Below are positions 12,288 to 21,168 of a stretch of DNA of 64,000 bases, in pieces (position 1 is the first letter of the stretch; each line of letters starts with the position of its first letter). A program made the translations under genes and the position numbers. Origin of the DNA: Bullera alba (lineage: Eukaryota > Basidiomycota > Tremellomycetes > Tremellales > Bulleraceae); the NCBI GenBank assembly GCA_001600095.1, contig BCIX01000002.1:372001-436000 (forward strand), given 5' to 3'. The notes beneath the pieces were generated by a model. That model was not told the origin of the DNA, did no database searches, and saw only the letters and a list, made by a program, of their open reading frames with translations.

Positions 12288-14453
12288 TCAGCGGTTGCTT
12301 TTCCGTATCAGAAGAGCCCCACACTCACCCATGCGGTTTAGCCGTGATAGGCGTTGGAATCCAGCCTGACACTCGTCAGCGACCCTCAATACCGCTGATC
12401 GTGCTGAAGCCAGTAACACTGACCATACGTAATGCCCTGCTGCATCGACCAGTCTGCAGCTCGCTCCGTCTTCCAGGTCCACATGATCCATCTGTCTGAG
12501 TAAGTGCGAAGTGACCATAAGTAGCTCGCAGACTGACCCAGACTATAGCGAGATCAGCTCGTGCCACTAGCAACTCTGTCCCAGAGGCTTAGAGACTCAC
12601 CGCTTGCTCGTACACCCAAGTTTGTGTCTCGAACGATCTTGCCAGATGATCGATATAGTCTGCCCCGAAATTCGTCCCGTCACCCGTCTTCTCGTCACAC
12701 TTTCCAGGGAATTGGATGCTATGGTAGGTGAAGTTGGGTCAGCACGGGAAATCACGAATTCGAAATGACGATCTACTTACGGTGCCGAGCTGTTCAAGGT
12801 GTTGTCATACCGAGCCCCTCGCCCCTTACCGTTCAGCCAAAAAGCGCAGTCGGTATGAGCGGCTGCAGCGCATCAGCTCAAAGAGTTTGACTTTTCAGGC
12901 GTAGGGCATGTACGAGTGAACTCTCCAACGATAGTCCAGTGTTGCTGATTGGACTCGATGAGAGCAGGAAGTTGCGAGCAAGTCCATTCGAGGTTCTGAT
13001 TATATCCCATGGACAACAAGTTGTTATCGAACCTGAGTCGCCGGTCAGCCTATCCTTCAGATTCTGTTTGATGACCTACATCGCGTAGATATGCTGAAAC
13101 GGGTAGGCATCGTGCATCAGCTATTTTCACCAACGCAGGGCCATCAAGCACTTACATCGTCTAATGCAACGTTGTGAAATTGTGGCTCTGTCATGAACCC
13201 GTCCCAAGCATCTAAACCCTGGAAGGCAGCATCGATGGCCACGACCATAGTCCCATGTCCATCCTCTCTTGCAGCATCGACTGCCGAGTATGCCGATTGG
13301 TAGAATTGCTTCACGGTATTCAGCTCGTCTGCCGTCCATGGAAACGGCTCGTTGATCAGCTCTATCGTTTGGACGGTATTTCCATATATACTCCTAGTGA
13401 ACTCGGAGGTGAGAGCGGTAAGAGCGTTAAGTGTGCGATCGATGTTGGTTTGGTTCCAGAACCATTCTCTCCGTCCCCGTATACCGCTGATGATAAGTGA
13501 GGTCAGTTCCTCGCGCAAGCGGTGGTTTTGGAATGAAGCCGCTCGACATACGAGTTATCAAAGCCATTCTGACTGCCAGGTGCACCGTGTAGGTCGATCA
13601 TAACCTGGGAATTGTGATGAGCACAGATACGAACCCTTTTATCACTGTCATCAGAGTACGGAACGCCTGACCGACCTTCAAGTTGAGGCTCTGAGCCCAC
13701 GTCACCGCCAGCTTGAGGTAATCGTACGCCCCTGCCCGGTGAGCTGAAGCCCTCCTGCAATGCGCACTTACCGACCAAGAAGGGCTCATCGTTCTCCAAA
13801 GGTATCACAGCCCAGTCTATCATCAGCACAAGATAAACGATGACGGGACTCACACCCGATCTGTATCCGAATCGTATTGAGTCCTACCCTGGCGATGCTG
13901 CATCCAGGTCAGTCTTGCTTTTCTCCCAAGGCTCTCTGTCCTCAGTAAGGTTGGGGATGACCTACTTCTCGAGCTGGTCGAACTGAAACCAAGTATTCCA
14001 ATGCTGTCGAATCTCTCGCATGGTATCGCTCTCGAGCGCATATATGCCCCATAGGTCCATTCGTCCACCACCCAATCTGGCTTGTTCTCGAACAAAGACG
14101 GTGTTATCCATGGCTAGTAGAGGTCAGCGGGGGTCATCGTATCTCTGCGTCGTGATTATGATATTACCATACCTCCAAGACCAACCTGAATGAAAGCATC
14201 AGCATTCGGTTCGCTTGGTAAGATGCAGAGCAAGAAGGCCTCGACCGACTCACCATCCACCTATGTTCACACCTCGCATGGGTTCCGACCCCCATGTGAA
14301 CCCCGGCGCCTGAACCCTGCCGCTCTGCCGCTTCTCCTCATCTGGCCTGAGCGAGAATGCTGTCCGCCTCCTGTTTTGGACTGGGCTTGCGGTGGTGAGG
14401 CATATAGCAAGGACGAGGCTGAGGACGTATTCCGCTCGCATGAGTATTGCCAA
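12288..14453 (-). CDS. Secreted GH5 exo-beta-1,3-glucanase (EXG1-like)
   Basis: Cell-wall glucan hydrolase releasing glucose from beta-1,3-glucan ends. ATG 14453 gives a signal peptide (hydrophobic YVLSLVLAICLTTASP). The mature enzyme has MRGVNIGGW followed by LVLE, the family's N-terminal hallmark, with LVLE carried by a 13-nt microexon at 14173-14185. PWITPSLF follows. The acid/base Glu is in ELINEPFPW (about 13330-13350) and the nucleophile Glu in TIVGEFT (about 12920). A second microexon of 14 nt (13080-13093) encodes HIYAM. Near the C-terminus are MWTWKTE and GITYGWIP. The last splice is uncertain: reading through stops at 12288, while a further intron could move the end to about 12180. 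The stop region is near the J-protein end, so these two genes are convergent. Confidence 0.88.
13080..13093 (-). other. 14-nt microexon of the GH5 gene
   Basis: On the minus strand CATATCTACGCGAT is preceded by TTTCAG and followed by GTAGGT. In frame it gives HIYAM and joins to FDNNLL, matching the conserved His-Tyr block of GH5_9 enzymes. Confidence 0.7.
14173..14185 (-). other. 13-nt microexon of the GH5 gene
   Basis: On the minus strand the 13 nt GTTGGTCTTGGAG are flanked by CATTCAG on the 5' side and GTATGG on the 3' side. Joined in phase they supply the conserved LVLE after GGW and before PWITPS. Confidence 0.75.
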
Positions 14454-14988
14454 ATGATGGTGTGTAGAGTTGGGTAGCTGTGATGATTGACAAGTTCTGA
14501 TTGAAGCACTTTCACCTGTGATGTGGTGAGAGTCGCTCGACAGATATCAGGATGTCTGTAGTAGGACTCGAGCTAGGGATCGAGGCGAATGTCGAAGTCA
14601 CGAATCAGCTCCGACATTAGCGACATTAGACAATAGACAATGTGCATTGGACACCATAGGGATCGGCGATCCAACCCTCGACGGCGTGTCCAAGAATTCT
14701 CCGATCAGCATGTGGACAACAAGCGGACAAGTTGTGTGCAAGTTGGAGCAGGGTTGAAAAGGGTTGAAAGGGGTCGGATGAGGTCGAAACTGAGTACTGA
14801 ACGTGGACCGTTGAACAAAAAGAGAAGAATCGGGCCGCGGCCATACTCTATAGCTTCAGGCTTCATCTAAAGATGTTGGACAAAGCAAATTTGGTCCAGC
14901 AGCCCTGCTACTTCAAGATATGTAAGGTCGAGCAAATGCATGTTCTTCTCTAAACTACTCTATGCTCTTATCCTCTCGAGGAACGTAG
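14454..14988. other. Intergenic: GH5 promoter and kelch-gene 3' flank
   Basis: About 530 bp between the GH5 start and the kelch stop, both genes on the minus strand. I see no supported ORF and no clear regulatory motif. Confidence 0.4.
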
Positions 14989-16126
14989 CTACGCTGGGGA
15001 CAGGATCCAGCCATCCGGGAGTCTCTCATTCTTCCCATTGAGCCCTCCCCAGATAATGACGCCGTCACCGGCGACGTCCGAGGCGAACCAGCCTCTCTCT
15101 TCCGGCGCAGGACCTTCTGGCTTCACCTCGCTCCATTCGCCATTGGTAGGATCAAAAGCCCAGATGTCGGGCCAGAAGTTGCCAGCGGAATCGTGTCCGC
15201 CGGTGGGCGAAGGTTTGCCCTCGCCAAAGATCGTGACGAGTTTGCCTGCCAGAGGCAAGAGTGTGTGCACTGATCTCGCGCCTGGACCTTCTGTGTTGGC
15301 CTGAGGGGTAGCGTCATCGCCTCGACCGAGTCCAGTATTCTGTCCAAAAGTCACAGTCTCCCAAGTTCCCTCGGCCGCAGCTTTCGGTGATGAGGTATCC
15401 AGCGTAAGATAATCAATGGAGCCTCCAACTTCAGTCTTCCCGTTGAAACCTCCGTTTCGCCATATCCTTCCGTCGACATGACAGATAGCTGTGCCGCCTC
15501 GTGGATCACCGGGGGCATCTGCAAGCTGTGTCCATGTTGTGGATGAAGGGTCGAAAATCCAGACATCCTTCAGTCGACCGGTGGAAGCATCACCACATCC
15601 AGCGTGAACTATAAGAGAAGTTGGCGTTGCAGTGGCACAATGGTATGACCTGGGAGCTGGGAAGTCTGCACCCTTGGGCTCGATCTTGGTCCAGGTCGAG
15701 GTTGCTGGGTCGAAAGCGAATACTGCGCCGGACTCCGCTAGAGGGGTCATGTTAGGTCCCCCTCGCTGCGAGACATCAGCACTGACTACAAGACTCAGTG
15801 CAAGGGTTCACTCACCCCGCCGAAGACATAGATCTTTCCGTCGATACTGGCGGCAACATGACCAACTCGTGGCTCGGGGATATCCCCTTTGGCGTCGACT
15901 CGTTGGTAAGCACCAGTTTTGATATCGATAGAGTGTACGGCGTTATCCACTGGTTCTCTGGGGTTGATCTCCCTGCAGGTGGTGGATCAGCGACATTTGA
16001 TCTCCGAGACTCAGGGCACACTCACCCTCCGAAGATGTAGGCTTTTCCGTTGATCACAGTAATCGATTGAGAGGATCGAGGGAACGCTTCGTTTGGGACT
16101 TTAGTCCATGTCAGGCTGACAGGCAT
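14989..16126 (-). CDS. Kelch-repeat beta-propeller protein
   Basis: A protein of about 340 residues built almost wholly of kelch repeats, a fold used for protein binding and, in some families, small-molecule enzymes. ATG 16126 (MPVSLTWTKVPN) was chosen because repeats start at once. Each blade shows the pattern of paired Gly (YIFGG, IYVFGG, IIWGG) and spaced Trp (TWTKI, TWTQL, EWSEV). Introns fall after KAYIFGG (about 15970-16025) and after KIYVFGG (about 15760-15815), so exon edges match blade edges. The terminal exon ends with TAA at 14989. No BTB, F-box or membrane segment is visible, so it may be a stand-alone propeller. The closest general resemblance is to cytosolic kelch proteins of the nitrile-specifier/acyl-CoA-binding type. 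Function is not assigned. Confidence 0.82.
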
Positions 16127-16632
16127 GTTGGGCAGGCGAGCTGTGGCTTGCGTTGAGTCTACTACTGCACCCTGCGTTGTTCGTTGGCGGAATGAAGGAA
16201 GTCGACAATTCTCCTCCCTTGCCCTCAAGCTCCCCGGTATTTGTGTGCCGCAAAGTCCTCGCAGAGTGCGGATTGTGCGGTCACGATGTGGTTACGATTA
16301 TTGAGTGTGTTGGTCGAGATTCGAGCCTCGTTTTGGTATGCTGATATGAGTCTTTGAAAGTCAACAGGACAGAGGTCGCCGGTTGCCGATGATGTACGTG
16401 CGGAAGGGTCAGGAGACCTCATACATTCTTCGAGCTTGTCCTCTCTCGATGTCAATCATGCTCACGAAGCTCACAGCACGAGAAGGAGCGAAGTGTGGTA
16501 TTTGATTAGGCGTTTGACACGGTGCCACACTGGGATTCACATGCATGCCGATCGCGGTCGGCGTCGGGGCTGCGAGCGGCCGAGCAGACGGGATCAAATC
16601 TATTCGCCACCCATCTGCCGTACTTGCTCGTG

Positions 16633-16647
16633 CCTTCCACGTCGACA
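16633..16647 (+). promoter_or_regulatory. ACGTC element, copy 1
   Basis: CCTTCCACGTCGACA. The reverse strand reads CGACGTGG, one base from the mammalian UPRE core TGACGTGG. Confidence 0.5.
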
Positions 16648-16710
16648 ACTTCACCGCTTTCGTGTCGTCTTCCACCTGCAATCATTTCCTTCTCCTTTCG
16701 TATACCCAGA

Positions 16711-16725
16711 CCTTACACGTCGACA
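16711..16725 (+). promoter_or_regulatory. ACGTC element, copy 2
   Basis: CCTTACACGTCGACA, the second copy of the same 15-bp element. It differs from copy 1 at one position. Confidence 0.5.
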
Positions 16726-16815
16726 GACTCGTTCCGGTTCATTTCTCGCTCCGCCTTTTCTTACCTTCATTTCGCTGTCTGCTCTTTGCCTTTCTTTCCT
16801 CCACAAATACTTTTT

Positions 16816-16830
16816 CCTTCCACGTCAACA
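16816..16830 (+). promoter_or_regulatory. ACGTC element, copy 3, with a perfect UPRE core
   Basis: CCTTCCACGTCAACA. The reverse strand contains TGACGTGG, an exact match to the unfolded-protein-response element core bound by Hac1/XBP1/ATF6-type bZIP factors. It lies 36 nt before the bZIP ATG. Confidence 0.55.
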
Positions 16831-16866
16831 GACCTTCCGCTACAACCTATCAACTCACAACAAAGG

Positions 16867-18181
16867 ATGGCCAATGCTATTGCTTCGTCGTCTCAAGCGG
16901 TCAAACGGTCGTCACCCAACACTACCGGCTCTTCATCTGCCAAGCGAGCCAGGCAGTCATCGACCAAGCATGACGACTTTGATGATGATGAGGATATAGA
17001 TGAGGACGGCGCGGAGCTGGATCAATCCGCAAAAGCCAAGGCCGAGCGTAAAGCCGCCAGAGTGAGTGTCCTTCGGCAGTCTCCCACGCTGCAGCCATTG
17101 ACAATCGCCTGCAATAGATCATTCGCAACCGAGAATCAGCACAGCGCTCGCGTAACCAACGCAAACAGCACCTTGCATGGCTCGAATCACGAGTCATCGA
17201 GTTGGAGCGAGAGAATCGCGCTCTACGGTCTGGCGACACCCCTTCGCTTTCGTCCAGCTCGTCAGCTAGAGAAAGCTCTCCTTCGCAAAGCGTCGCTTCG
17301 TTCGCCAGCGATCTTGGTATTCCACCCGAGGTAGTCAACTCTTCCGGTGGCGTCAATCTGGCCAACGTAGCACCGCCACCCTCGGACTTGGATGTCAAGC
17401 CGGTCGTCGAGCAACCTTTCAACACCGTAGAAATCGTTCAAACTTCCGACTTGGAGATGGAGAACGCCGCCCTCAGGGAGCGAGTCAGTCTCTTGGAGAA
17501 TCTGGTGAAACAAGTCGTCGCACTGTCGAATCTCGGTAGCGTACCGCCTGCAACGTCTCAATCTTCGCTGGCCACGCCCACTACCTCTGCAAACCCCGCC
17601 ATGGACTGGGAAGCACTCAATCATCTGACTGTGCCAAGCACTCGGAGCGGTGGAGTCACCCTGTCACCAGCCATGTACCACGCCACACCCCTGACCGCCA
17701 CTTCCGACGACTCAATGACCAACCCTACCGCATCACTCTTCGATAACGAATCGGTTCACGGACAGAATTCCGGACTGGACCTCACTTGCCATCCAGCAGC
17801 GATGGTGACCTCTTCCCTTGCGGAAGCGGCCCTGCAGCGGGTGAGGACCCCTTCAGTCTCGGTATCTTTGGAAATGAATTCGGCTCGTTTGCGAACAGTG
17901 GCTCGAGTAGTGGTGGCTCTGGCCAAAGTCAAGGGTTCGACCAAACCAACTTCGCCATGGAACAGACAGGATCATACTCGGCGCAGTCGGTGGATGTCCA
18001 GGTGTGGGGCCAGGGATCAGTGGGCGACGAAGACTGGGATGAGGGGATGAGACAACTTTTGGAGGATCTGGAGGGGCGCGGAGTAGGAGGAGGAAATGTA
18101 CAGGAAAGCAACGTGGAAGTGACACGGAGTCAGGGAATAGAGTGGGACTGGCAGAAAACATCGAGCGGAGTGACAGTGTGA
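16867..18181 (+). CDS. bZIP unfolded-protein-response factor (Hac1/Xbp1/Hxl1-like) with a predicted Ire1-type intron
   Basis: ATG 16867 begins exon 1 (16867-17061). A normal GT-AG intron (17062-17117) splits the basic region, giving ERKAAR then IIRNRESAQRSRNQRKQH. The zipper LAWLESRVIELERENRAL follows with Leu every seven residues. A second coiled segment (LEMENAALRERVSLLENLV) lies about 85 residues downstream. The frame from exon 2 runs to a stop at 18050 (375 aa) with a basic, ragged tail. A different frame is open from 17786 to 18181. Removing 17800-17837 (38 nt, both cuts at CNGCAG^C) joins them into a 406-residue protein whose tail is acidic and Trp-rich (DEDWDEGMRQLLEDLEG, IEWDWQ), a plausible activation domain. 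This is how HAC1, XBP1 and cryptococcal HXL1 work: cytoplasmic splicing by the ER sensor Ire1. Orthology to HXL1 is inferred, not tested. The factor may regulate itself through the three upstream ACGTC elements. Confidence 0.85.
17800..17837 (+). other. Predicted non-spliceosomal 38-nt intron (Ire1-type)
   Basis: The 5' site is CAGCAG^C (794-799 of the 17 kb block, cut after 17799). It sits in a 7-nt loop closed by CCATC/GATGG (17789-17793 with 17801-17805), and the stem extends three more pairs including two G-U wobbles. The 3' site is CTGCAG^C (17832-17837), with a weaker, mismatched stem. Both loops match CNGCAG^C, the Ire1 consensus. The excised segment starts with C and ends with G, so it is not GT-AG. 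Its length is 2 modulo 3, which makes the frame switch. Confidence 0.75.
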
Positions 18182-19298
18182 GATGGCGATAGTATTTGGA
18201 ATCAAGTTCGACAACCCTCGACACCTCCACCACTAATACAGCAATACCGATCCGCTTCCGTCCATTGTCCAGTCTGGTTTACGCCCGAGGTTGGCTTTGA
18301 ACTGTGTCGATCCTCCGAAATCTCTGCTCCAACGTCTTCACCCAGACCCGATCCGCGTCAACCCGCTCGCCGAGAGGCTAGAGCCGTTGACGCGTGAGCG
18401 GCCGCGGTGGTGACGGCTGGACTGCGGTAGAGGTCGATCATGCGGGGAAGAGCTGACTTCAGCGAGACTGAGCCGTGATCTTGGCGAGGCGATCTTCAAG
18501 CTGGACTTCGGGGGTCTCTTCGGATACATACCGCTACCGCGCATCGTCCGACGTATAGAGGGAGTTTGAGTCGAGTCAATGGAGTAGTCAGTAGTTGTAG
18601 ATAGTATATACAGCGTCTATGATGCATCAATCAGTAGTGACAGTCTAGCCATTGTACAGACAGGTCATTGGTGGGTCCAATACCATGACGTGTCATCACT
18701 GACGCTGATAAGCCTGGATGGGATTGACTGTAACTTAGCTGTTTTGAGCATCGACTTCGATGTGTCTAGCTTTGGTCTTGCTCCTTTCTCTGTCTCTGAT
18801 TTGCTGTTCGATGAAGACACGGGACAGATCTTTGGCACCGCACGGCGCTGGCCTCGATATCGAGTTCCTCTTGCACAGCATTGTCCACCACTGACAAGTC
18901 AACTCCACCAGGCATTCAGGCCCAGCCCGTCAGTGAGTCCAGTCTGCGACTTCGAGCAGGAAACCCACATGGTGTTCCGGAAAGACTACATGTTCCGGGA
19001 ATACTACACCTCTGATCATGAGAAACTGCGAGACCCGCTTCCGGGCTTCGCTCTGCGTCATGATCAGCATCTGCCACATCAAGAGGGCTAGATTGAACGG
19101 AGGGTCTTGACTTATACCCTTTGTCGCCTTTCCCCGTTATTCTTCCACTCTACGACGCTACATGTCTCACCCACTTGGCCAACGGCTTCTGATCTGCGCT
19201 GTTTCTGGGCATATAACAAGCCGCCTCGAGCCACCATCTCATCCTCGCAACTTTTCTCGTCAACACCGACAACTGAGCAACATACACGATTTCACAAC
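18182..19298. other. Intergenic after the bZIP gene
   Basis: About 1.1 kb. An ATG lies one base after the bZIP stop (18183), and a set of short open stretches up to 18569 could be joined by two small introns, but no family is recognised. The open frame at 18690-19091 has no recognisable features. A pyrimidine-rich stretch at about 19105-19300 precedes the next gene and looks like its promoter and leader. Confidence 0.4.
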
Positions 19299-19799
19299 AT
19301 GGCCACTACAACGCCTAATGATTGGAACACATTGGTATCGACTTACCACACCCAGTTCAACTCCCGTTTGAGCCAGGCCTCTGGGAAAGCCGAGTTGGAC
19401 GTCGGAACGACCGGTCAAGACCTTCTTGAAACTCACAACCAAGTTGTAGCCCACGGGAACAGCGTGATATTAGCATTCCAAGCTACGGCTCCAGGGGGAC
19501 CGAGCTGGCCGACCAACTTGAACACAGCAGTGTCAAATGCGAAGGGATATATCGACACAGTGGAAGGTACCATCAGCAACATCAAAGCGTCAAGTGAGCG
19601 TTCCTCCTTTACAAGAGCCTTCAAGAAAGTACTCCGGGACGAGCTCAGTCAGAGTAAGCAAGGCGACTTGAGTGACAATTTCATGATGGCTGTGGCCCAA
19701 ATCCAGCAAGCAATCGACGGGATGCAACTGAGCATTAGGAGGAGTCAGCGGGAAGCCGACATCGTAGCGGGCTCGATAGATGAAGGATACCAAGATTAA
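19299..19799 (+). CDS. Small orphan protein, tandem family 1, member A
   Basis: Intronless 166-residue protein, not recognised. ATG 19299 is preceded by ACAAC and a pyrimidine-rich leader. The N-terminus (TPNDWNTLVSTYHTQFNSRL) aligns with those of the genes at 20701 and 22465, which share W-x2-L-x2-x-Y-x2-QF-x-x-RL. A later ETHNQVV matches ATHQSV and ATHNQV. No signal peptide or membrane segment. Predicted to be mostly helical and soluble. It is the most divergent member, lacks the Asp/Glu-rich linker of member C, and its C-terminus (IQQAIDGMQLSI) parallels the VTIIDDAI ending of the others. Confidence 0.65.
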   Translation: MATTTPNDWNTLVSTYHTQFNSRLSQASGKAELDVGTTGQDLLETHNQVVAHGNSVILAFQATAPGGPSWPTNLNTAVSNAKGYIDTVEGTISNIKASSERSSFTRAFKKVLRDELSQSKQGDLSDNFMMAVAQIQQAIDGMQLSIRRSQREADIVAGSIDEGYQD

Positions 19800-20700
19800 G
19801 ATACTCGATGGCGTTTGCTCATCTTATCCAAGCTCGGTTGGGGGTCCGCTATATGCTACATGGAGTATGACCGCATCGTGAGACCCTCGTATCTGCATGG
19901 GTCGTGGACGACCGTTGACATTTGATGATGTGATGGTCTGTGCACGTTATATCAGACGTCCTGAACGTTTTTACTGACGATATCGCTCGTAATCCGTCTC
20001 CCCTCAAGATATGCAGAGGCCAAGCTAGGCTCGGCTCATTCTCGTACTCTGCTTCAGCTAGTCGCAGCATTGAAGTTCTGAGCTCTCAGAGCGCTCAAGA
20101 TATGGCAGTCTCCTGCCGCTGTTGTGTAGCTGACGCACCTCGCCAACCAGACATCCTTAGGCCTTCGCAGGTCTTGTCCTTCGCGGAGTTGAACTGTTCA
20201 AGTCCAACCAGTCCAACCAGCCTTAGGTGACATAGCTCCATAGTTCCCATAGTCACTTGGTAAAGGTCATTGGTAAGTGTGGGAGGGTCAACAGGATGTG
20301 TGTTGGTAGTGCTGCTGCCCGAAATCCGAATTCAAGATCGACGATCGAACTATAGTATATACTACACCGTTCCCATTACGGTATCAGACAACAACATGCG
20401 TCATCTGCTCTGCATCGTGGTGGCGTTCGCGTGGGATAGGATGGTTGGGTGGAGGATCCTTTGTGTCAGCTATCTCCTGGTCGTGAGCTATCAAGGGAGG
20501 TTCTGTGGCGAAGGGTGACATCGATCATCCTGCGAACTGCAGCTGTACCCTGCAGTTGTCTGCCGTGCAGCTTCAGTTTCGCCTTCTTGCGTTGCACTCT
20601 CATTGCTTACGCTCTGATCCTCCTATCAACTACAAGTACGAGCTTATCTTGAGCCTTGCCTCCTGCCTAGCTGTTTGGAGAACACCACTGACCATCGATT
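19800..20700. other. Intergenic, with a segment duplicated upstream of the third family member
   Basis: From about 20228 to 20500 the sequence resembles about 21818-22030: shared CATAGTCACTTGG, then AGGTCATT, and GAGGATCCTTTGT followed by TCAGCTAT. This is the upstream flank of member B. No supported gene here. Confidence 0.5.
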
Positions 20701-21168
20701 ATGTCATCTGAAGATAAGGAAGCCTCCAACGTCTCTTCAACGGGCGTCTCCTGGAATGTACTCAAAGACCAGTACATCGACCAATTCATCGATCGATTGC
20801 ATGTCGCTAGCGGTATTTCGAGGGCCGATCTTGCCAGCGCTGAAGACCTCGCTGCCACTCACCAATCAGTCTTTCAGTACAGGTTAGAAACCGGTACCAA
20901 CTGCAAGTCGAAGGCCACTAAAGACCACTGGGGGAAACCATCCGCAAGCGCCTGGGCCACATCCGACAGATTGATCAAAGAGCTGGAGCAAAGAATTTCC
21001 GACTTGACCAATACCGATCACATCGAAGAACCTGCAGCCGGGACGATCGCGGAGGCTCCCCGACCTCCGGCTCCGTTCAATGTTAACGAAAAGACTGAGA
21101 TCCTGGACGAGTTCTCAGCTCAGGTGACCACCATTGATCTTGCCATCCTCATGATGAGCCGGAGATAG
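20701..21168 (+). CDS. Small orphan protein, tandem family 1, member B
   Basis: Intronless 155-residue protein of unknown function. ATG 20701 (MSSEDKEASNVSS). Contains GVSWNVLKDQYIDQFIDRL, then SAEDLAATHQSV, a W-rich middle (DHWGKPSASAW) and a C-terminal EILDEFSAQVTTIDLAI. Nearly every block has a counterpart in member C at 22465 (NVSWEDLKDGYTKQFIDRL, SSEALAATHNQV, EFSAQVT versus DFSAHVT). No targeting signal. The 3' flank (GCTTCGCGAAG just after the stop) is also shared with member C, so the duplication included flanking DNA. Confidence 0.7.
   Translation: MSSEDKEASNVSSTGVSWNVLKDQYIDQFIDRLHVASGISRADLASAEDLAATHQSVFQYRLETGTNCKSKATKDHWGKPSASAWATSDRLIKELEQRISDLTNTDHIEEPAAGTIAEAPRPPAPFNVNEKTEILDEFSAQVTTIDLAILMMSRR

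Larger units (their letters stand above)
16127..16866. promoter_or_regulatory. Divergent promoter and 5' leader of the bZIP gene with three ACGTC elements
   Basis: About 740 bp between the kelch start (-) and bZIP start (+). The half nearest the bZIP gene is very pyrimidine-rich on the plus strand, typical of fungal core promoters and leaders. Three copies of CCTTnCACGTCRACA occur at 16633-16647, 16711-16725 and 16816-16830. Confidence 0.6.

Noticed and set aside
17786..18181. Frame change in the bZIP gene read as a sequencing error or pseudogene
   Set aside because: Both cleavage sites fit CNGCAG^C, the 5' loop and stem are exact, and the tail after joining is a plausible acidic activation region, so a regulated intron explains it better.
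18690..19091. 133-codon open frame on the plus strand
   Set aside because: No recognisable domain, no clear splice partners and ordinary open length for this base composition.
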